64,000 nt of DNA from Atopobacter sp. AH10 (GTDB lineage Bacteria > Bacillota > Bacilli > Lactobacillales > Aerococcaceae): assembly GCF_003664595.1 (NCBI RefSeq), contig NZ_QXPZ01000015.1, positions 59,753 through 123,752 of the forward strand, written 5' to 3'. The position numbers and the translations under genes are program-made. Under the pieces are notes generated by a model. The model was not told the origin of the DNA. It made no database searches and saw only the letters and a program-made list of their open reading frames with translations. This document shows, in pieces, positions 45,084-55,231 of this stretch; positions within the stretch are counted from its first letter, which is position 1, and the number at the start of each line of letters is the position of its first letter.

Positions 45084-46530
45084 GATAAACTGTTGTTTCA
45101 TCGGCTAAGGCCTTCATCAACTTATTGCTTAACTTATCCCACTTTTTCAACATTTTATCCGCACGTTTTTCAGAAGCTTCCGTCAAGAATTTAGCCCGCT
45201 TCTCTTTGTCTTTTATCTTCAAAGCTTCTTTATCTGTTTCAGCTAGATCTTTGGCCAATTCTTCTCTAGCTTTCTCTTGGACTGGTTGCACGTATTTTTT
45301 CTTGAATGGGTCGAAATGCGCACTCACAATAGCGTTCACCCTACGGAAAGTCCAGTAAGCTCCATCGTCAGCTGGATTATCTGTTCCTGTCTTATAAGCT
45401 TTAGGCGTATCCGTAATCCCTGAGTAGAAAGGTACATAAACTGATGTTTCAGGTACCCCTAGAGATAACCAGTGCACCCCAGCTAGGTCAGCAGGCATAT
45501 TTGGCCTAATTTGCAAAATATGTGATTCCATGGTTTGTGGCACAGAGGCTGGACGCAATTGACTTTCTTTGTTCACTTGATAGTCATACTCCGTTCCTTC
45601 AAAGTGAGAAGTCAAAACTTTTTCAATGTCTGCTGTCCCTATCTTCTTATCTGCCTTCAATACAAATGGGAAGTCGTAACTCTTTAAATCTTGTTCCTTG
45701 CTTGGGGTAAGAAGTTTTTGCCCATACCATACCCGTGGATAATTATATTGCTTGTCAGCATCTGTATTAGTTCCATAGGCTTTTTCGAAATTAAACTTTT
45801 CCCCTTCTTTATAGGTCCCAGCTTTTTTTGCAGTCTCGATCAAATCCTTAGACCCTAGGAAGTTGTCTTTATCGTCTAAATCCACTTCTTCAATCACGAT
45901 TTGATTGGCAATGACCGCATAGCTATCATCTGGAATTCGTTGGGCAACCCATTGATGCCCTGTCCCAATTTCCATATACCACACTTCGTCTTTATCAGAG
46001 AAGATAACCCCATTACCCTCTGCGGCTCCATATTTTTCTACGATTTTCCCTAAGCGTTCTACACCCTCACGAGCTGATTTTATATAAGGGAGCACGACGC
46101 TATTCATGCTATCTTCGCCAATCCCTTTCTTGACTAAGGGGTCTACTTCTAAGACTTTTTTGTTGGCCTCAAGAGATTCCGTCCCACTCATCGCAACGCC
46201 TTTTTCATTGATCCCTGCTTCATCAAATGTTCCTTCTGATTCATCCCACTCAGGAGTTGCCGTCATCTTGTAGCGTTCTTCTGGAATAGTCATGGAAAAG
46301 CCATTCCCTTTTGACACATATTTCGTTGATTTATTTTTCCCAGCTGGACGTACAACAAAGTATTTAGGCCAGGACGTCCCCATATCTTCATTACGCGCAA
46401 TCATCGTTGACCCATCTACTGTTGCCCCTTTACCAACGATAACTGTCGTGCAAGCCTCGATTGCTTGTAATGGGGCTAAGACAGCCATAGCTAGAGTAGT
46501 GCTACAAATCTTTTTCAATAACTTGTTCAT
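45067..46530 (-). CDS. secreted C69-family dipeptidase (PepD-like)
   Basis: 487 residues. A signal-peptide-like N-terminus (LLKKICSTTLAMAVLAPLQAIEA) is followed at once by the nucleophile Cys27 in ACTTVIVGKGAT, which becomes the N-terminal residue after processing, as expected for this Ntn-hydrolase family. RNEDMG and the GVAMSGTES stretch are family features. Cleaves dipeptides; secreted members can also act on wall or host peptides. TAAGGAGG precedes the ATG. A cre-like site (TAAGAGCGCTATCA, two mismatches, about 46672-46685) lies upstream. Confidence 0.85.
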   Translation of the reverse strand: MNKLLKKICSTTLAMAVLAPLQAIEACTTVIVGKGATVDGSTMIARNEDMGTSWPKYFVVRPAGKNKSTKYVSKGNGFSMTIPEERYKMTATPEWDESEGTFDEAGINEKGVAMSGTESLEANKKVLEVDPLVKKGIGEDSMNSVVLPYIKSAREGVERLGKIVEKYGAAEGNGVIFSDKDEVWYMEIGTGHQWVAQRIPDDSYAVIANQIVIEEVDLDDKDNFLGSKDLIETAKKAGTYKEGEKFNFEKAYGTNTDADKQYNYPRVWYGQKLLTPSKEQDLKSYDFPFVLKADKKIGTADIEKVLTSHFEGTEYDYQVNKESQLRPASVPQTMESHILQIRPNMPADLAGVHWLSLGVPETSVYVPFYSGITDTPKAYKTGTDNPADDGAYWTFRRVNAIVSAHFDPFKKKYVQPVQEKAREELAKDLAETDKEALKIKDKEKRAKFLTEASEKRADKMLKKWDKLSNKLMKALADETTVYHNPDL

Positions 46531-46689
46531 CCCTATCCTCCTTATCTCCTTGTTCCAATCATTTGCTCCATTGACTATAAACTATAGATTAACTCCAAAA
46601 ATGCCCTAAAGAGATGCTTTTTCATTGTGTTTTGTCCAAGAAGTGACCTTTTTTACACAAAATCACGTTTTGATAGCGCTCTTACCCCA

Positions 46690-46734
46690 AAAAAGGGTAG
46701 ATGAAAAGGCCCATAGGATAATGAGCCTTTCATC
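46690..46734 (-). terminator. terminator of arcC
   Basis: GATGAAAGGC and GCCTTTTCATC arms follow the arcC stop and are followed by ACCCTTTTTT on the minus strand. Confidence 0.7.
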
Positions 46735-46740
46735 ACTCTA

Positions 46741-47679
46741 TTATTTAGTGATAACTGTTCCGCCATCAGAAGCGATAACTTGTTGAATGTTTTCCAAAGA
46801 AGTTATAATTGCCTTACCATCTTTGGCATTTTCAACAAATTTGATTGCCGCCTCCACTTTAGGCAACATGGAACCTGGGGCAAACTGTCCTTCTTCGATA
46901 TATTTCTTCATGTCAGCAACAGTTACATGTTCCAATTTTTCTTGGTTTTCTTTATTGAAGTTGATGTAAGCATTATCTACCCCTGTCAAGACAAGGAAAA
47001 TATCAGCGTCTACATCTAAAGCCAAGGTTTGAGAAGCAAAGTCCTTGTCAATAACAGCTTCTACACCTTTCAGTTGACCTTCTTCATCAATAACAGGGAC
47101 ACCACCCCCACCAGCCGAAACGACGATATAGCCATTGTCTACCAAGTTCTTAATGACATCAATTTCACTAATAGCTACTGGAATTGGACTTGGAACTACC
47201 TTACGCCAACCACGGCCAGCATCTTCCTTAAATTTAGCCCCTGTTGCAGCCATTTCTTTCTTAGCATCTTCTTCTGACAAGAATGGGCCAATTGGTTTAG
47301 TTGGATTTTCAAAAGCGACGTCATTTTTATCTACAACGACTTGGGTTACAACAGACGCAATAGTTTTCTTGATCCCTTTTGCCCGTAATGCATTTCCCAT
47401 CGCATTTTGTAACCAGTAACCAATGGATCCTTCTGTCATCGCTACAGCTGAATCTAATGGGAAGGCTGGGTTCTTTTCAGAATCTGCTGCGGCCATTTGC
47501 AAGAGCAAGTTCCCTACTTGAGGCCCGTTGCCATGGGTAATGATTAATTCATCCCCATTTTCAATAAATTGAACTAAGTAGCTGGCTGTTTCTTGTAGGG
47601 CTTTTTGTTGCGCTTCTGCACTAGCATCCTTTGATAAAATAGCGTTACCACCTAATGCAACTACAATTTTTCTTCCCAT
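46741..47679 (-). CDS. arcC: carbamate kinase
   Basis: 312 residues. VALGGNAIL at the N-terminus and [13 protein letters not shown], the nucleotide/carbamate loop, are hallmarks, along with SAGGGGVPV and [11 protein letters not shown] near the C-terminus. Makes ATP from carbamoyl phosphate, the energy-yielding step of the arginine deiminase pathway. It starts 3 bp after the pepV stop, so the two are one transcript. The enzyme that supplies carbamoyl phosphate, ornithine carbamoyltransferase, is not intact here. Confidence 0.95.
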   Translation of the reverse strand: MGRKIVVALGGNAILSKDASAEAQQKALQETASYLVQFIENGDELIITHGNGPQVGNLLLQMAAADSEKNPAFPLDSAVAMTEGSIGYWLQNAMGNALRAKGIKKTIASVVTQVVVDKNDVAFENPTKPIGPFLSEEDAKKEMAATGAKFKEDAGRGWRKVVPSPIPVAISEIDVIKNLVDNGYIVVSAGGGGVPVIDEEGQLKGVEAVIDKDFASQTLALDVDADIFLVLTGVDNAYINFNKENQEKLEHVTVADMKKYIEEGQFAPGSMLPKVEAAIKFVENAKDGKAIITSLENIQQVIASDGGTVITK

Positions 47680-47682
47680 AGC

Positions 47683-49032
47683 TTACTTCTCCCCTTCTAC
47701 AGTTACTAATTGATACAAAGCATCAGCATAGATTTCCATAGCCACTTTGACATTATCCAATTCGATAAACTCATTAATTTGGTGTTCTGTTTCTTCATAT
47801 TGAGGTAAATGAGCACCAAAAGCCACACAATTGTCCATCGTACGTGCGAAAGTCGCCCCGCCACTTGAAATAGCTTCTGTCATATCTCCAGTATGTTCAC
47901 GATAAACATTCAAGAGAGTCGTGACCAGTTTACTATCAAGAGGCACGTATAGAGAATCTAAATAGTCAAATTCTTCATATTCCACACCATATTCTTTAGC
48001 TTTATCAATGATTGGTTGAGTCATTTCATCTTTTTCGATCTTCACTGGCATACGAAGGTCTAGGCAAGCTTCACTATGGTCTTTATCTAAAGTCACACGA
48101 GCCACATTTAGGGTTAATGGTCCAGATACATCATCTTTTTTGTCAGTCCCTACAAGATCATAAGCTAAGGCATTTTCCCCAATCTTTTCCACCAAGAATT
48201 TAACTAATGGATGGTCAATGACTTCATTCAACCCAATGAGATAACGCATAACAGCATTAATCCCTTGATCAGAGTCTTTACTATGAACGGATTTCCCTTT
48301 GATATGCAACTTTCCATCTTCAAGATCATAAGGAATATCTTTCTTCGATAAAGCTTCTGCCACTTTTTCATTAATTGGATCTTCAATAAGAACTTCATCT
48401 GGAACCATATTGAAGGCTCCACCTAAATCAGCTTGAACTTGTTCGCATCCAGGGCCGTGTAATTTCACTTGAAGCAATTTCTTTTCAGCAAAAGTTAATG
48501 GGAAGCCAGAGTCAGGAGCAAAGCCCATGGTCGCTTTTTCTTCTTTTTCAGCATAACGGTTTAGGCAACGCCATAAGGTTTCTTCATCTGTCCCAAAAAT
48601 AAAGCGCAAGCGTTTATTAAAGGTAACGTCTTTATCTAAGAGAGACTTCAAGGCATAAAGAGCAATCATTGTAGGACCCTTATCATCTTGGGTGCCCCGT
48701 CCGTATATACGACCGTCTCGAATATTTGCTTCAAAAGGAGGTGTTGTCCATTTGCTTTCATCACCAACTGGAACAACATCTAGATGGCAAAGGACAGCAA
48801 ATAATTCTTCACCTTCCCCAATTTCCGCATAGCCATAGTAGCCTTCAGGATCAATATAAGTTCTCATCCCTAAGGATTTACAAAGTTCCAGTGTGTCTTC
48901 CAAACAATCCTGGATAGCTTGCCCAAATGGTGTCCCATTTTCTCCTTCATTACAAACAGATGGGAAACTTACGACATGTTTAATCGCTTGATAGCATTCT
49001 GTTAAATGTGATTCTTCTACAAATTGACCCAT
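47683..49032 (-). CDS. pepV: Sapep/PepV-type M20 dipeptidase
   Basis: 449 residues. Metal ligands are visible as His in CHLDVVPVG, Asp in RGTQDDKGP, and the Glu pair in GTDEETLW. The lid domain and C-terminal ligand His in AFGAHLP complete the M20A pattern. Cytoplasmic Mn or Zn dipeptidase. In related species such a gene often sits inside arginine deiminase loci, as here between the transporter and arcC, suggesting arginine-containing dipeptides as substrate (inference). Confidence 0.88.
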   Translation of the reverse strand: MGQFVEESHLTECYQAIKHVVSFPSVCNEGENGTPFGQAIQDCLEDTLELCKSLGMRTYIDPEGYYGYAEIGEGEELFAVLCHLDVVPVGDESKWTTPPFEANIRDGRIYGRGTQDDKGPTMIALYALKSLLDKDVTFNKRLRFIFGTDEETLWRCLNRYAEKEEKATMGFAPDSGFPLTFAEKKLLQVKLHGPGCEQVQADLGGAFNMVPDEVLIEDPINEKVAEALSKKDIPYDLEDGKLHIKGKSVHSKDSDQGINAVMRYLIGLNEVIDHPLVKFLVEKIGENALAYDLVGTDKKDDVSGPLTLNVARVTLDKDHSEACLDLRMPVKIEKDEMTQPIIDKAKEYGVEYEEFDYLDSLYVPLDSKLVTTLLNVYREHTGDMTEAISSGGATFARTMDNCVAFGAHLPQYEETEHQINEFIELDNVKVAMEIYADALYQLVTVEGEK

Positions 49033-49159
49033 AGTAAAACTCCCTTCTTTAGTTGAATCCCACTACACACCCTCTCAAGTTAAGCGGATTCAATTGTTTC
49101 CGTTCTATTAAAGATACAAGACCTGATTAAAGAATTGTATCAAATATCTTTATTGAAAG

Positions 49160-49193
49160 CATCCACCCTGAACAAAATCGTCCAGGGTGGTCT
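49160..49193 (-). terminator. hairpin after the YfcC-type transporter gene
   Basis: CCACCCTG (49163-49170) pairs with CAGGGTGG (49183-49190). It lies between the transporter stop and the pepV start, so pepV-arcC may be partly separate from the transporter. Confidence 0.65.
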
Positions 49194-49249
49194 TTCTATA
49201 ATGTTTCATCCATTTAGCTTAGAGGAATAGTCAAATCTATTTCCTTGTC

Positions 49250-50749
49250 TTAAATCATTGTTCCAAGGACTAAGACAATTACTGTCCCAACAACCACAGC
49301 GCCGATCAATGGCATAACGAATTTCCACCATTTTTCAATTGGCACGTTAGAGAGTGACAAACCACCCATAACGATAGCACTTGTTGGTGAAATCAAGTTC
49401 AAGAGCCCATTAGCAGATTGATAAGCTGTGATAACGAGGGAACGAGCCACACCGTTAAATTCACCCAATGGAGCCATAATCCCCATTGTTGCCCCTGCCA
49501 ATCCAGATGTAGATGGGATCAAGAAGCTTAATGGTAAGTAGAAAATGTAGGTGAGGACAATGAAGACTGGTTTGGATAAACCGCCCAAGGATTGTTCACC
49601 CCAGTAAAGAACTGTCGCTGTAATTTGACCATCGTTCATGATAACTTGAATACCACGAGCAACCGCAACGATCAAGGCAACTGATAGGAGGTCGGCAGCA
49701 CCATGTAAGAATACATCAATAAAGCGTTCTTCACTAATGCCATAGATAAAGCCAACCAAAACAGCCATAAAGAGGAAGAGCATAGTAATTTCTGGGAAGT
49801 ACCATTCCCCAAAAGGCAAGAGATCTTTCCCTAGAATCGTCCCAATAGCTGGCGCATTGGTAAGGCCTTTGACGGAATTAGAGAAGAAGTTTGTCCAAGT
49901 CCCCCAAGGAATCAAGCTCATAATCATGATGACAAAAGTTAAGGCAAAGACCATCAACACGTGGGATTGTTTCTTCGTTAAAGTGCGAACATCCCCGTCT
50001 GAAGCTTCTAATTCCATGGCATGGCGTTCAGGTGTTTCCAAGCCATACACAATGGAAGCTTTAGGATCTTTTTCAACTTTAGACGCATAACGCCATACAT
50101 AGGCAACCCCTAAAACAACCACCATAGCAAAGATAAGTAAGCGTAAACCGATACCATCAGCTAGAGAAACCCCTGCAATGTTTGAAGCTACCCCTGTTGC
50201 AAATGGATTAACTGTTGAAGCCAAGCAACCTAATTGAGACCCAAGCAAGATAATTGCTGTCCCAACAACAGCGTCAAAACCAACAGCCATCATAACAGGA
50301 ACGATCAATGGATAGAAAGCCATTGTTTCTTCAGCCATCCCATAGGTCGAGCCACCAAGAGCGAACAAGAACATCAAAACAGGAATCAACATTTTTTCTT
50401 TACCCTTGTATTTGCGGACTGTTGAAGCAATCCCTGCATCAAGAGCACCTGTTTCATTAACAACGCCAAGGAATCCCCCAACCATCAAGATAAAGAAGGC
50501 TACTTCAATAGATCCACCCGTATCTCCTTTACCAAGCATACCGTGAATTGGTGCCATTAAGACATCCCAAATCCCTTGTGGGTTACTTGCCACTTGTTTA
50601 TAAGTCCCTGCAATCAAGTTCCCTGCTTTATCGACATCATATTTACCGGCTGGAATAACCCAAGTTAATACAGCCATAACTGCGATAATGAGGAACAGAA
50701 TAACAAAGGATGAGGGCATTTTAAAGCCTTTTTTCTCATTTGTTTCCAT
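49250..50749 (-). CDS. YfcC-family transporter, probable arginine/ornithine or dipeptide carrier
   Basis: 499 residues with about 12 membrane segments; the first follows a short polar N-terminus. YfcC-type sequence: VITWVIPAGKYD near the start, GGSTYGMAEETMAFYPL, STVNPFATGVAS and LISPTSAIVMGG. In streptococci proteins of this family next to arcABC are called ArcD and act as arginine-ornithine antiporters; that fits the setting. Without arcB there would be little ornithine to exchange unless arcB lies elsewhere. Confidence 0.82.
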   Translation of the reverse strand: METNEKKGFKMPSSFVILFLIIAVMAVLTWVIPAGKYDVDKAGNLIAGTYKQVASNPQGIWDVLMAPIHGMLGKGDTGGSIEVAFFILMVGGFLGVVNETGALDAGIASTVRKYKGKEKMLIPVLMFLFALGGSTYGMAEETMAFYPLIVPVMMAVGFDAVVGTAIILLGSQLGCLASTVNPFATGVASNIAGVSLADGIGLRLLIFAMVVVLGVAYVWRYASKVEKDPKASIVYGLETPERHAMELEASDGDVRTLTKKQSHVLMVFALTFVIMIMSLIPWGTWTNFFSNSVKGLTNAPAIGTILGKDLLPFGEWYFPEITMLFLFMAVLVGFIYGISEERFIDVFLHGAADLLSVALIVAVARGIQVIMNDGQITATVLYWGEQSLGGLSKPVFIVLTYIFYLPLSFLIPSTSGLAGATMGIMAPLGEFNGVARSLVITAYQSANGLLNLISPTSAIVMGGLSLSNVPIEKWWKFVMPLIGAVVVGTVIVLVLGTMI

Positions 50750-50909
50750 AATCGTCCATCCTTTTCTTTAATTAATGCTCGTAAAAGAAACTTTTATAGC
50801 CAATTGAAAAGCTCTTTACTTTAAAGTAATTCATCGACTTGCCATGTGATAATACCTAATAGCCTATAAATACTTGTTTCCTGACAAACCTTCGCTTACT
50901 TTCTATAAA

Positions 50910-50936
50910 AATTGGCGGGCGTTTCCGCCCGCCACA
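50910..50936 (-). terminator. GC-rich terminator of the former arcAB unit
   Basis: GGCGGGCG (50914-50921) and CGCCCGCC (50926-50933) with a TTTC loop; on the minus strand AATTTTTA follows. It lies 16 bp after the stop of the arcB remnant, where an arcB terminator would be. Confidence 0.85.
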
Positions 50937-50948
50937 GCTTAAACTTTC

Positions 50949-51070
50949 CTAATTGAATAAGTTAACTGGTGTAGCAGCTACAACCGCTTATAGGCGGTTT
51001 TCAGCTTGTTCGATTTGATGAACGTATTCTAGAGGTGATCTTAAATCGGATAACCCCAAACATTCGACAA
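50949..51070 (-). pseudogene. arcB: ornithine carbamoyltransferase gene arcB, decayed 3' remnant
   Basis: On the minus strand one frame reads SPLEYVHQIEQAENRL, then a stop in place of about four residues, then AVVAATPVNLFN and TAG at 50951. The conserved C-terminus of ArcB is [23 protein letters not shown], so QAENR[LM] and AV[VM]AAT..NLF match in the right order. The position directly downstream of arcA is where arcB normally lies, and a strong terminator follows. Most of the ~1 kb gene is gone. Basis: pattern match by eye. Confidence 0.7.
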
Positions 51071-51450
51071 GACATCCCTAGCCATTCAGTCAAGGAGAAT
51101 ACTCCCCTGCCTTTAAGAAACTTTCCTCTCTAGCCTAGGTCTAAATAAAACCTAGTCCTAATAGCTAAAAATGGCAACCCGTAAAGTTATTTTCAATCAA
51201 CACTTGTCCTCTAAAAGTAAGCGTTAGCTCGCCAAAAACCGCACCCTTAAAAGTTTCTGCCATACCAACTGACTTAGCTATTTCAAGAACACCTTTCCTT
51301 TTTGACTCGGATCAAGCAGCCTCTACACTGCCAAGCATCGATCCATTTAGTCAAATAGATCGGTCGAAGCGCCAATTGTGAAATAAGCTCCTAACAAATG
51401 GTTTACAAGCTAATTACCCTATACTAGTTGTATCTAGCTACAGCCCTATG

Positions 51451-52686
51451 CTATTTTTCCAATGGTTCACGGAACAATGGCATAGACATGCAACGAGGAC
51501 CACCACGACCGCGAACTAATTCGGATCCTGGGATAACGTGCAAGTTCAATCCATGGGCTTCAAGAGCCTTGTTCGTGATAACGTTGCGGTCATAAACAAC
51601 AACTTCACCTGGTGCAATTGTCAATGTGTTAGAACCGTCATTCCATTGTTCACGAGCAGCAGCAGTAATGTTACCATTTCCGCAACGGATCAATGTTACT
51701 TTTTCTAAGCCGAGAGCTTTACATAAAATGTCTTCCAATTTAGCTGTTTCTTGTACGATATGCAATTCTTTGTTTTCATCACGAGTAATGGAGTAAACTG
51801 TCAAGTCGCCTTCAATTTCTGGGTGAATAGTGAATTTATCGTAGTCAACCATTGTAAATACTGTATCTAAGTGCATGAATTTACGGTTAACAGCCAAGTC
51901 AAAGGCTAAGATCTTTTCAAAGCCCATGTCAGCATCAAAGAGATGTTGAGCCAATACTTCGATAGATTCTGGAGCCGTCCGTTGACTCATCCCAACTGCC
52001 AATACCTTATTAGAAAGAACTAGTTCGTCCCCACCTTCAATACGGCTAGTATATTCTGGGCTATATAAGCGTGGAACATAAGCATCTTTGTATTTTGGAT
52101 GGTAGTTAAAGATGTATTTCGCATAAATCACTTCACGGTTACGAGTAACAGAGTACATACGGTTTAAGGAAATCCCATACCCGATAGAAGCAAAGTTGTC
52201 GCGTGTGAAGTATAGGTTAGGCATTGGGTCGATAGCGAATGGATAGTCGGAATCAACCATGTCAGAAAGGTTCTTTTCTTCCAATTCTGGCAATTCAGCT
52301 TTTTGAATCCCAGCCATTGTCTTAAGGATGAATTCTTTGTTGTCTTCAATCCCCAACAATAATTCGCGGATTTGAGCTTTTGTCTTAACCCCACGAATAT
52401 TAGCTTGATCTAAATACTCATCCAAGAATTGTTCCTTCAATTCAGGAGTGCTTAGAGCTTCTGCAGCTAGGTCTTCGAGGTAAACAACCTTGACACCATT
52501 TTTTTCCAAGACTTTTGCAAAGTTGTCATGTTCTTCTTGAGCACGTTCCAAATATGGAATGTCATCGAACAGCAACCGTTCCAAATAGTCAGGTACTAAG
52601 TTTTCCAATTCTTTCCCTGGGCGGTGTAAAAGAACTTCTTTTAGCTTGCCAATTTCAGAAAAGACTTGGATTGGTTTTTCTGCCAT
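51451..52686 (-). CDS. arcA: arginine deiminase
   Basis: 411 residues from ATG 52686 ([20 protein letters not shown]); the longer upstream frame is not coding. Family motifs: [29 protein letters not shown] and the catalytic Cys in [12 protein letters not shown] near the C-terminus. Converts arginine to citrulline and ammonia, the first step of the pathway and an acid-stress aid. AAGGAAGGTGG is upstream. The next gene should be arcB, but only debris remains. Confidence 0.96.
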   Translation of the reverse strand: MAEKPIQVFSEIGKLKEVLLHRPGKELENLVPDYLERLLFDDIPYLERAQEEHDNFAKVLEKNGVKVVYLEDLAAEALSTPELKEQFLDEYLDQANIRGVKTKAQIRELLLGIEDNKEFILKTMAGIQKAELPELEEKNLSDMVDSDYPFAIDPMPNLYFTRDNFASIGYGISLNRMYSVTRNREVIYAKYIFNYHPKYKDAYVPRLYSPEYTSRIEGGDELVLSNKVLAVGMSQRTAPESIEVLAQHLFDADMGFEKILAFDLAVNRKFMHLDTVFTMVDYDKFTIHPEIEGDLTVYSITRDENKELHIVQETAKLEDILCKALGLEKVTLIRCGNGNITAAAREQWNDGSNTLTIAPGEVVVYDRNVITNKALEAHGLNLHVIPGSELVRGRGGPRCMSMPLFREPLEK

Positions 52687-52866
52687 AACAAAATCCACCT
52701 TCCTTTTTGTTTTTTCGAGATCCGACGTCACTCGATCTCGAATACAGCTATATTTTACCATTAGCTGTAAGCCTTTGCACGAAGAAGAAAGCCTTTCAAT
52801 TGCCAAATTCCTCACACTTTAATCATTTTATCATTTAATTTATTTTGTGACTAGACTTTTTTTGCC

Positions 52867-53403
52867 TTATTTTTTATTTTTTTCGCCGTCTATTTTATCT
52901 ATTTTATCATTGGCGTAGTGATGGGTTTGATCCAAACCTTGAAAAGCTTGTTGTCTCAGTGCTTCATACACCATAATAGCAGCACAATTGGACAAGTTTA
53001 AAGCCCTTACATGGCTATCGTCCATCGGTAAGCGGATGGCACTCTCAGGGCGCTCTCTCATAAAGTCTTCTGGCAAGCCGGTCGTTTCCTTCCCGAAAAG
53101 GAAGAATATCTCGTCATCTTTGGTGAAATCTTGGTCACTATAGACCTTGTTCCCAAATTTAGAAATCATGTACAAACGCCTATCTCCCAAGTATTCCATG
53201 AAATCGTCCAAAGAGTCATGGTGAACAATATCCACCTTATCCCAGTAGTCTAAACCCGCTCTTTTCAAATGCTTGTCATCGATCTTAAAGCCCAAAGGAT
53301 GAATAAGATGAAGCGTTGTGTCAGTTGCTGCGCATGTTCTTGAAATATTCCCAGTATTAGCAGGAATTAACGGTTGATATAGTACAATATGGTTTTTAGT
53401 CAT
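52867..53403 (-). CDS. trmL: tRNA (cytidine/uridine-34-2'-O)-methyltransferase
   Basis: 178 residues. SPOUT fold with VLYQPLIPANTGNISRTCAAT at the N-terminus, LFGKETTGLPE in the knot and the C-terminal IRLPMDDSHVRALNLSN, all typical of TrmL/CspR. Methylates the wobble base of certain Leu tRNAs; a Leu tRNA with a C34 anticodon is in this window. The 12 residues at the C-terminus are Lys/Asp-rich. Confidence 0.93.
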   Translation of the reverse strand: MTKNHIVLYQPLIPANTGNISRTCAATDTTLHLIHPLGFKIDDKHLKRAGLDYWDKVDIVHHDSLDDFMEYLGDRRLYMISKFGNKVYSDQDFTKDDEIFFLFGKETTGLPEDFMRERPESAIRLPMDDSHVRALNLSNCAAIMVYEALRQQAFQGLDQTHHYANDKIDKIDGEKNKK

Positions 53404-53811
53404 TTTTCTTTTCCTCTCTTCTAAGCTTTTTCGTTTTTGGCAATTTTTTTACCAGTTAATTTCTTACAACATTTTTTATTATAAAAGTTTAGTAAAATTT
53501 ATTCTGCTATTATCAGCTGATTTTTATATTTACATAGTACTGAAAACCACGATATAAGACAAAAAACGGGGAATCTTTATGAAATACTGCCCCACTAACC
53601 TCTAGCTATTCAGAAAGCCAAGCCACAGTTTCCCTCATTTAAAGGGCTGCTTCTTCATGTTTTCGCCATTTTAAACGATATTTACTCTTTAAATTCTATA
53701 AAAGCTAGCCTCTCCTATCTCTATTTAGTCGACTAGTCTTAAGGAATTTCAAAAGTAAGGCGAACTTTCATCTAAGGATTCTACACGTCCTTCTCTTGAT
53801 TCAATCTTTTA
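53404..53811. other. gene-free stretch, about 400 bp
   Basis: AT-rich, no coding frame or clear hairpin seen. It separates trmL from the queG stop. Confidence 0.5.
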
Positions 53812-54981
53812 TCAACTTGATCTATCAGTTTCCTTCTCCCTTAATCTATGTAAAGCCTGATTCATTTCCGTCTGAAAGTCCTCGTCTTCTGGGAAGCGTT
53901 CTTGAACTTCCTTAAAAAATCTCTCCAACTCTACTGAAGAAGTGGCAATAATTTCTGCCACCGCCCAAGCTGAAGTCCCCACAATAACTGGCCTAGCATC
54001 CTTTTCCATCAACTCCAAGAGACTGGGCACAGCTGTTTTGTCCTTATAATTTGCCAAGGCTATAATAGCATTCCTCTGAAGAGGCTTCTTTCCCCTCCAA
54101 GCTCCTGATAAGTGGCCAAACTTTTCCTTAAACTCCCTATTAGACAAGGTCAATAACTCCGTCAATTCAGGGAAAATCGTCTGAGGATCATCCTCCATTT
54201 CAGGATGCAGATGGAAATCCATCCCCCTATTATATGGGCAAACTTGTTGGCAAATATCGCAACCATAAATAACGTGCGACATTTTTCGTCGAAACTCTTT
54301 CCCCATAAACTGCTTATTTTGCGTTTGAAAAGATAAGCAACGATGCGGATTCATTGAGCCGTTCCCTAGCAAGGCTCCTGTTGGGCAAAATTGCACACAA
54401 CGTCTACACTCTCCACATTGATTAGCCATAGCTTTATCAGGAGGCAAGGCTACACTTAATATCATATCTCCTAAGTAGACATAAGACCCATACTCTTTTG
54501 TCACAAGTAGTCCATTATAGCCAATGAAGCCTAGGCCAGCTCGTTGCGCTACAGCAACATCAATTAATTCTCCAGTATCTACCATACTTTTGCAGCGGAC
54601 GCCAGGAATTAACTCCTTGATATAGTCTTCCAAGAGAGCCAATTTTTTGGCCATTAGGGTATGGTAATCTACTCCCCAAGAAACTCGTGCAAAGGCCCCT
54701 CGCCTCTCTCCTTTTTTCCTTTCTAGCTTCTCTTTTGGCTTAGTAGGATAGGCAAGCGCAAGCGAAAGGATGGTCTTGGGCTGGTCAAAAATACGATCTG
54801 GATAAATTCTTTCTTCTATTATAGGGTGTTCAAAGCCACTCAATAGGCCTTCCCTTTGCTTTTTCCTCAAGCCTTCCTCATATTCCAAAAAAGGAGAAGC
54901 ATCCGTAAAACCAATTTTTTGAATATTTAATTCTTCCATCGCATAGTGACGGATAGCCTGCTTATATTCTTCTGCTTTCAT
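53812..54981 (-). CDS. queG: epoxyqueuosine reductase QueG
   Basis: 389 residues. A cobalamin-binding N-terminal part, then two 4Fe-4S motifs: CGECRRCVQFCPTGAL (about 190) and CDICQQVCPY (about 240), then HEAT-like repeats at the C-terminus (RNAIIALANYKD). Catalyses the last step of queuosine synthesis in tRNAs with GUN anticodons; the Tyr, His, Asn and Asp tRNAs here are such substrates. GGAGGTGAG precedes the ATG. No other que genes are adjacent. Confidence 0.93.
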   Translation of the reverse strand: MKAEEYKQAIRHYAMEELNIQKIGFTDASPFLEYEEGLRKKQREGLLSGFEHPIIEERIYPDRIFDQPKTILSLALAYPTKPKEKLERKKGERRGAFARVSWGVDYHTLMAKKLALLEDYIKELIPGVRCKSMVDTGELIDVAVAQRAGLGFIGYNGLLVTKEYGSYVYLGDMILSVALPPDKAMANQCGECRRCVQFCPTGALLGNGSMNPHRCLSFQTQNKQFMGKEFRRKMSHVIYGCDICQQVCPYNRGMDFHLHPEMEDDPQTIFPELTELLTLSNREFKEKFGHLSGAWRGKKPLQRNAIIALANYKDKTAVPSLLELMEKDARPVIVGTSAWAVAEIIATSSVELERFFKEVQERFPEDEDFQTEMNQALHRLREKETDRSS

Positions 54982-55132
54982 TTGCTCACCTCCATAAAAG
55001 AAGATCCCTAATTTTCTTATGAAAAAAGTAATGCTAGAGAGCCTATTAAGGGGCTTCCTTATCGCTCACATTGTTATTATACCATGCTTATAAAAGGCAC
55101 CGAATTAAAGAAAATTTACTCCTCTATAAAAG

Positions 55133-55225
55133 AAAAAAGCTAACCAGACGTGAGCCTGGTTAGCAATATCATGCGTAAAACCTCGGTACAAGACAGCAAG
55201 GGATTACGAACGTCTCTTGACGACA
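55133..55225 (-). ncRNA. candidate small RNA or attenuated leader upstream of queG
   Basis: On the minus strand a strong promoter (55259-55232) is followed by about 90 nt without an ORF and then by a terminator: GCTAACCAG (55164-55156) / CTGGTTAGC (55147-55139) and T6. Between lie a small CGTC-AAGA-GACG hairpin and a longer one closed by CGTAA/TTACG. Either a free small RNA, or a leader controlling queG, whose ATG is 150 bp further on. I do not recognise a preQ1 riboswitch or another known class. Confidence 0.6.
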
Positions 55226-55231
55226 GAATTT

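Larger units (their letters stand above)
50750..51450 (-). other. 700 bp gap holding arcB debris and terminators
   Basis: No intact gene. Includes the arcB 3' remnant (50949-51070) and two hairpins. A 40-codon open stretch (GVLEIAKSVGMAETFKGAVFG, about 51170-51300) has no start or match I recognise and could be further debris. Confidence 0.55.

Noticed and set aside
52687..52815. N-terminal extension of ArcA by 43 residues
   Set aside because: No ribosome-binding site and no match to known ArcA N-termini, which begin near [15 protein letters not shown].
52690..52870. Crp/ArcR-type binding site upstream of arcA
   Set aside because: TCACA and TGTGA halves exist but are about 30 bp apart, not the TGTGA-N6-TCACA spacing; not reported as a site.
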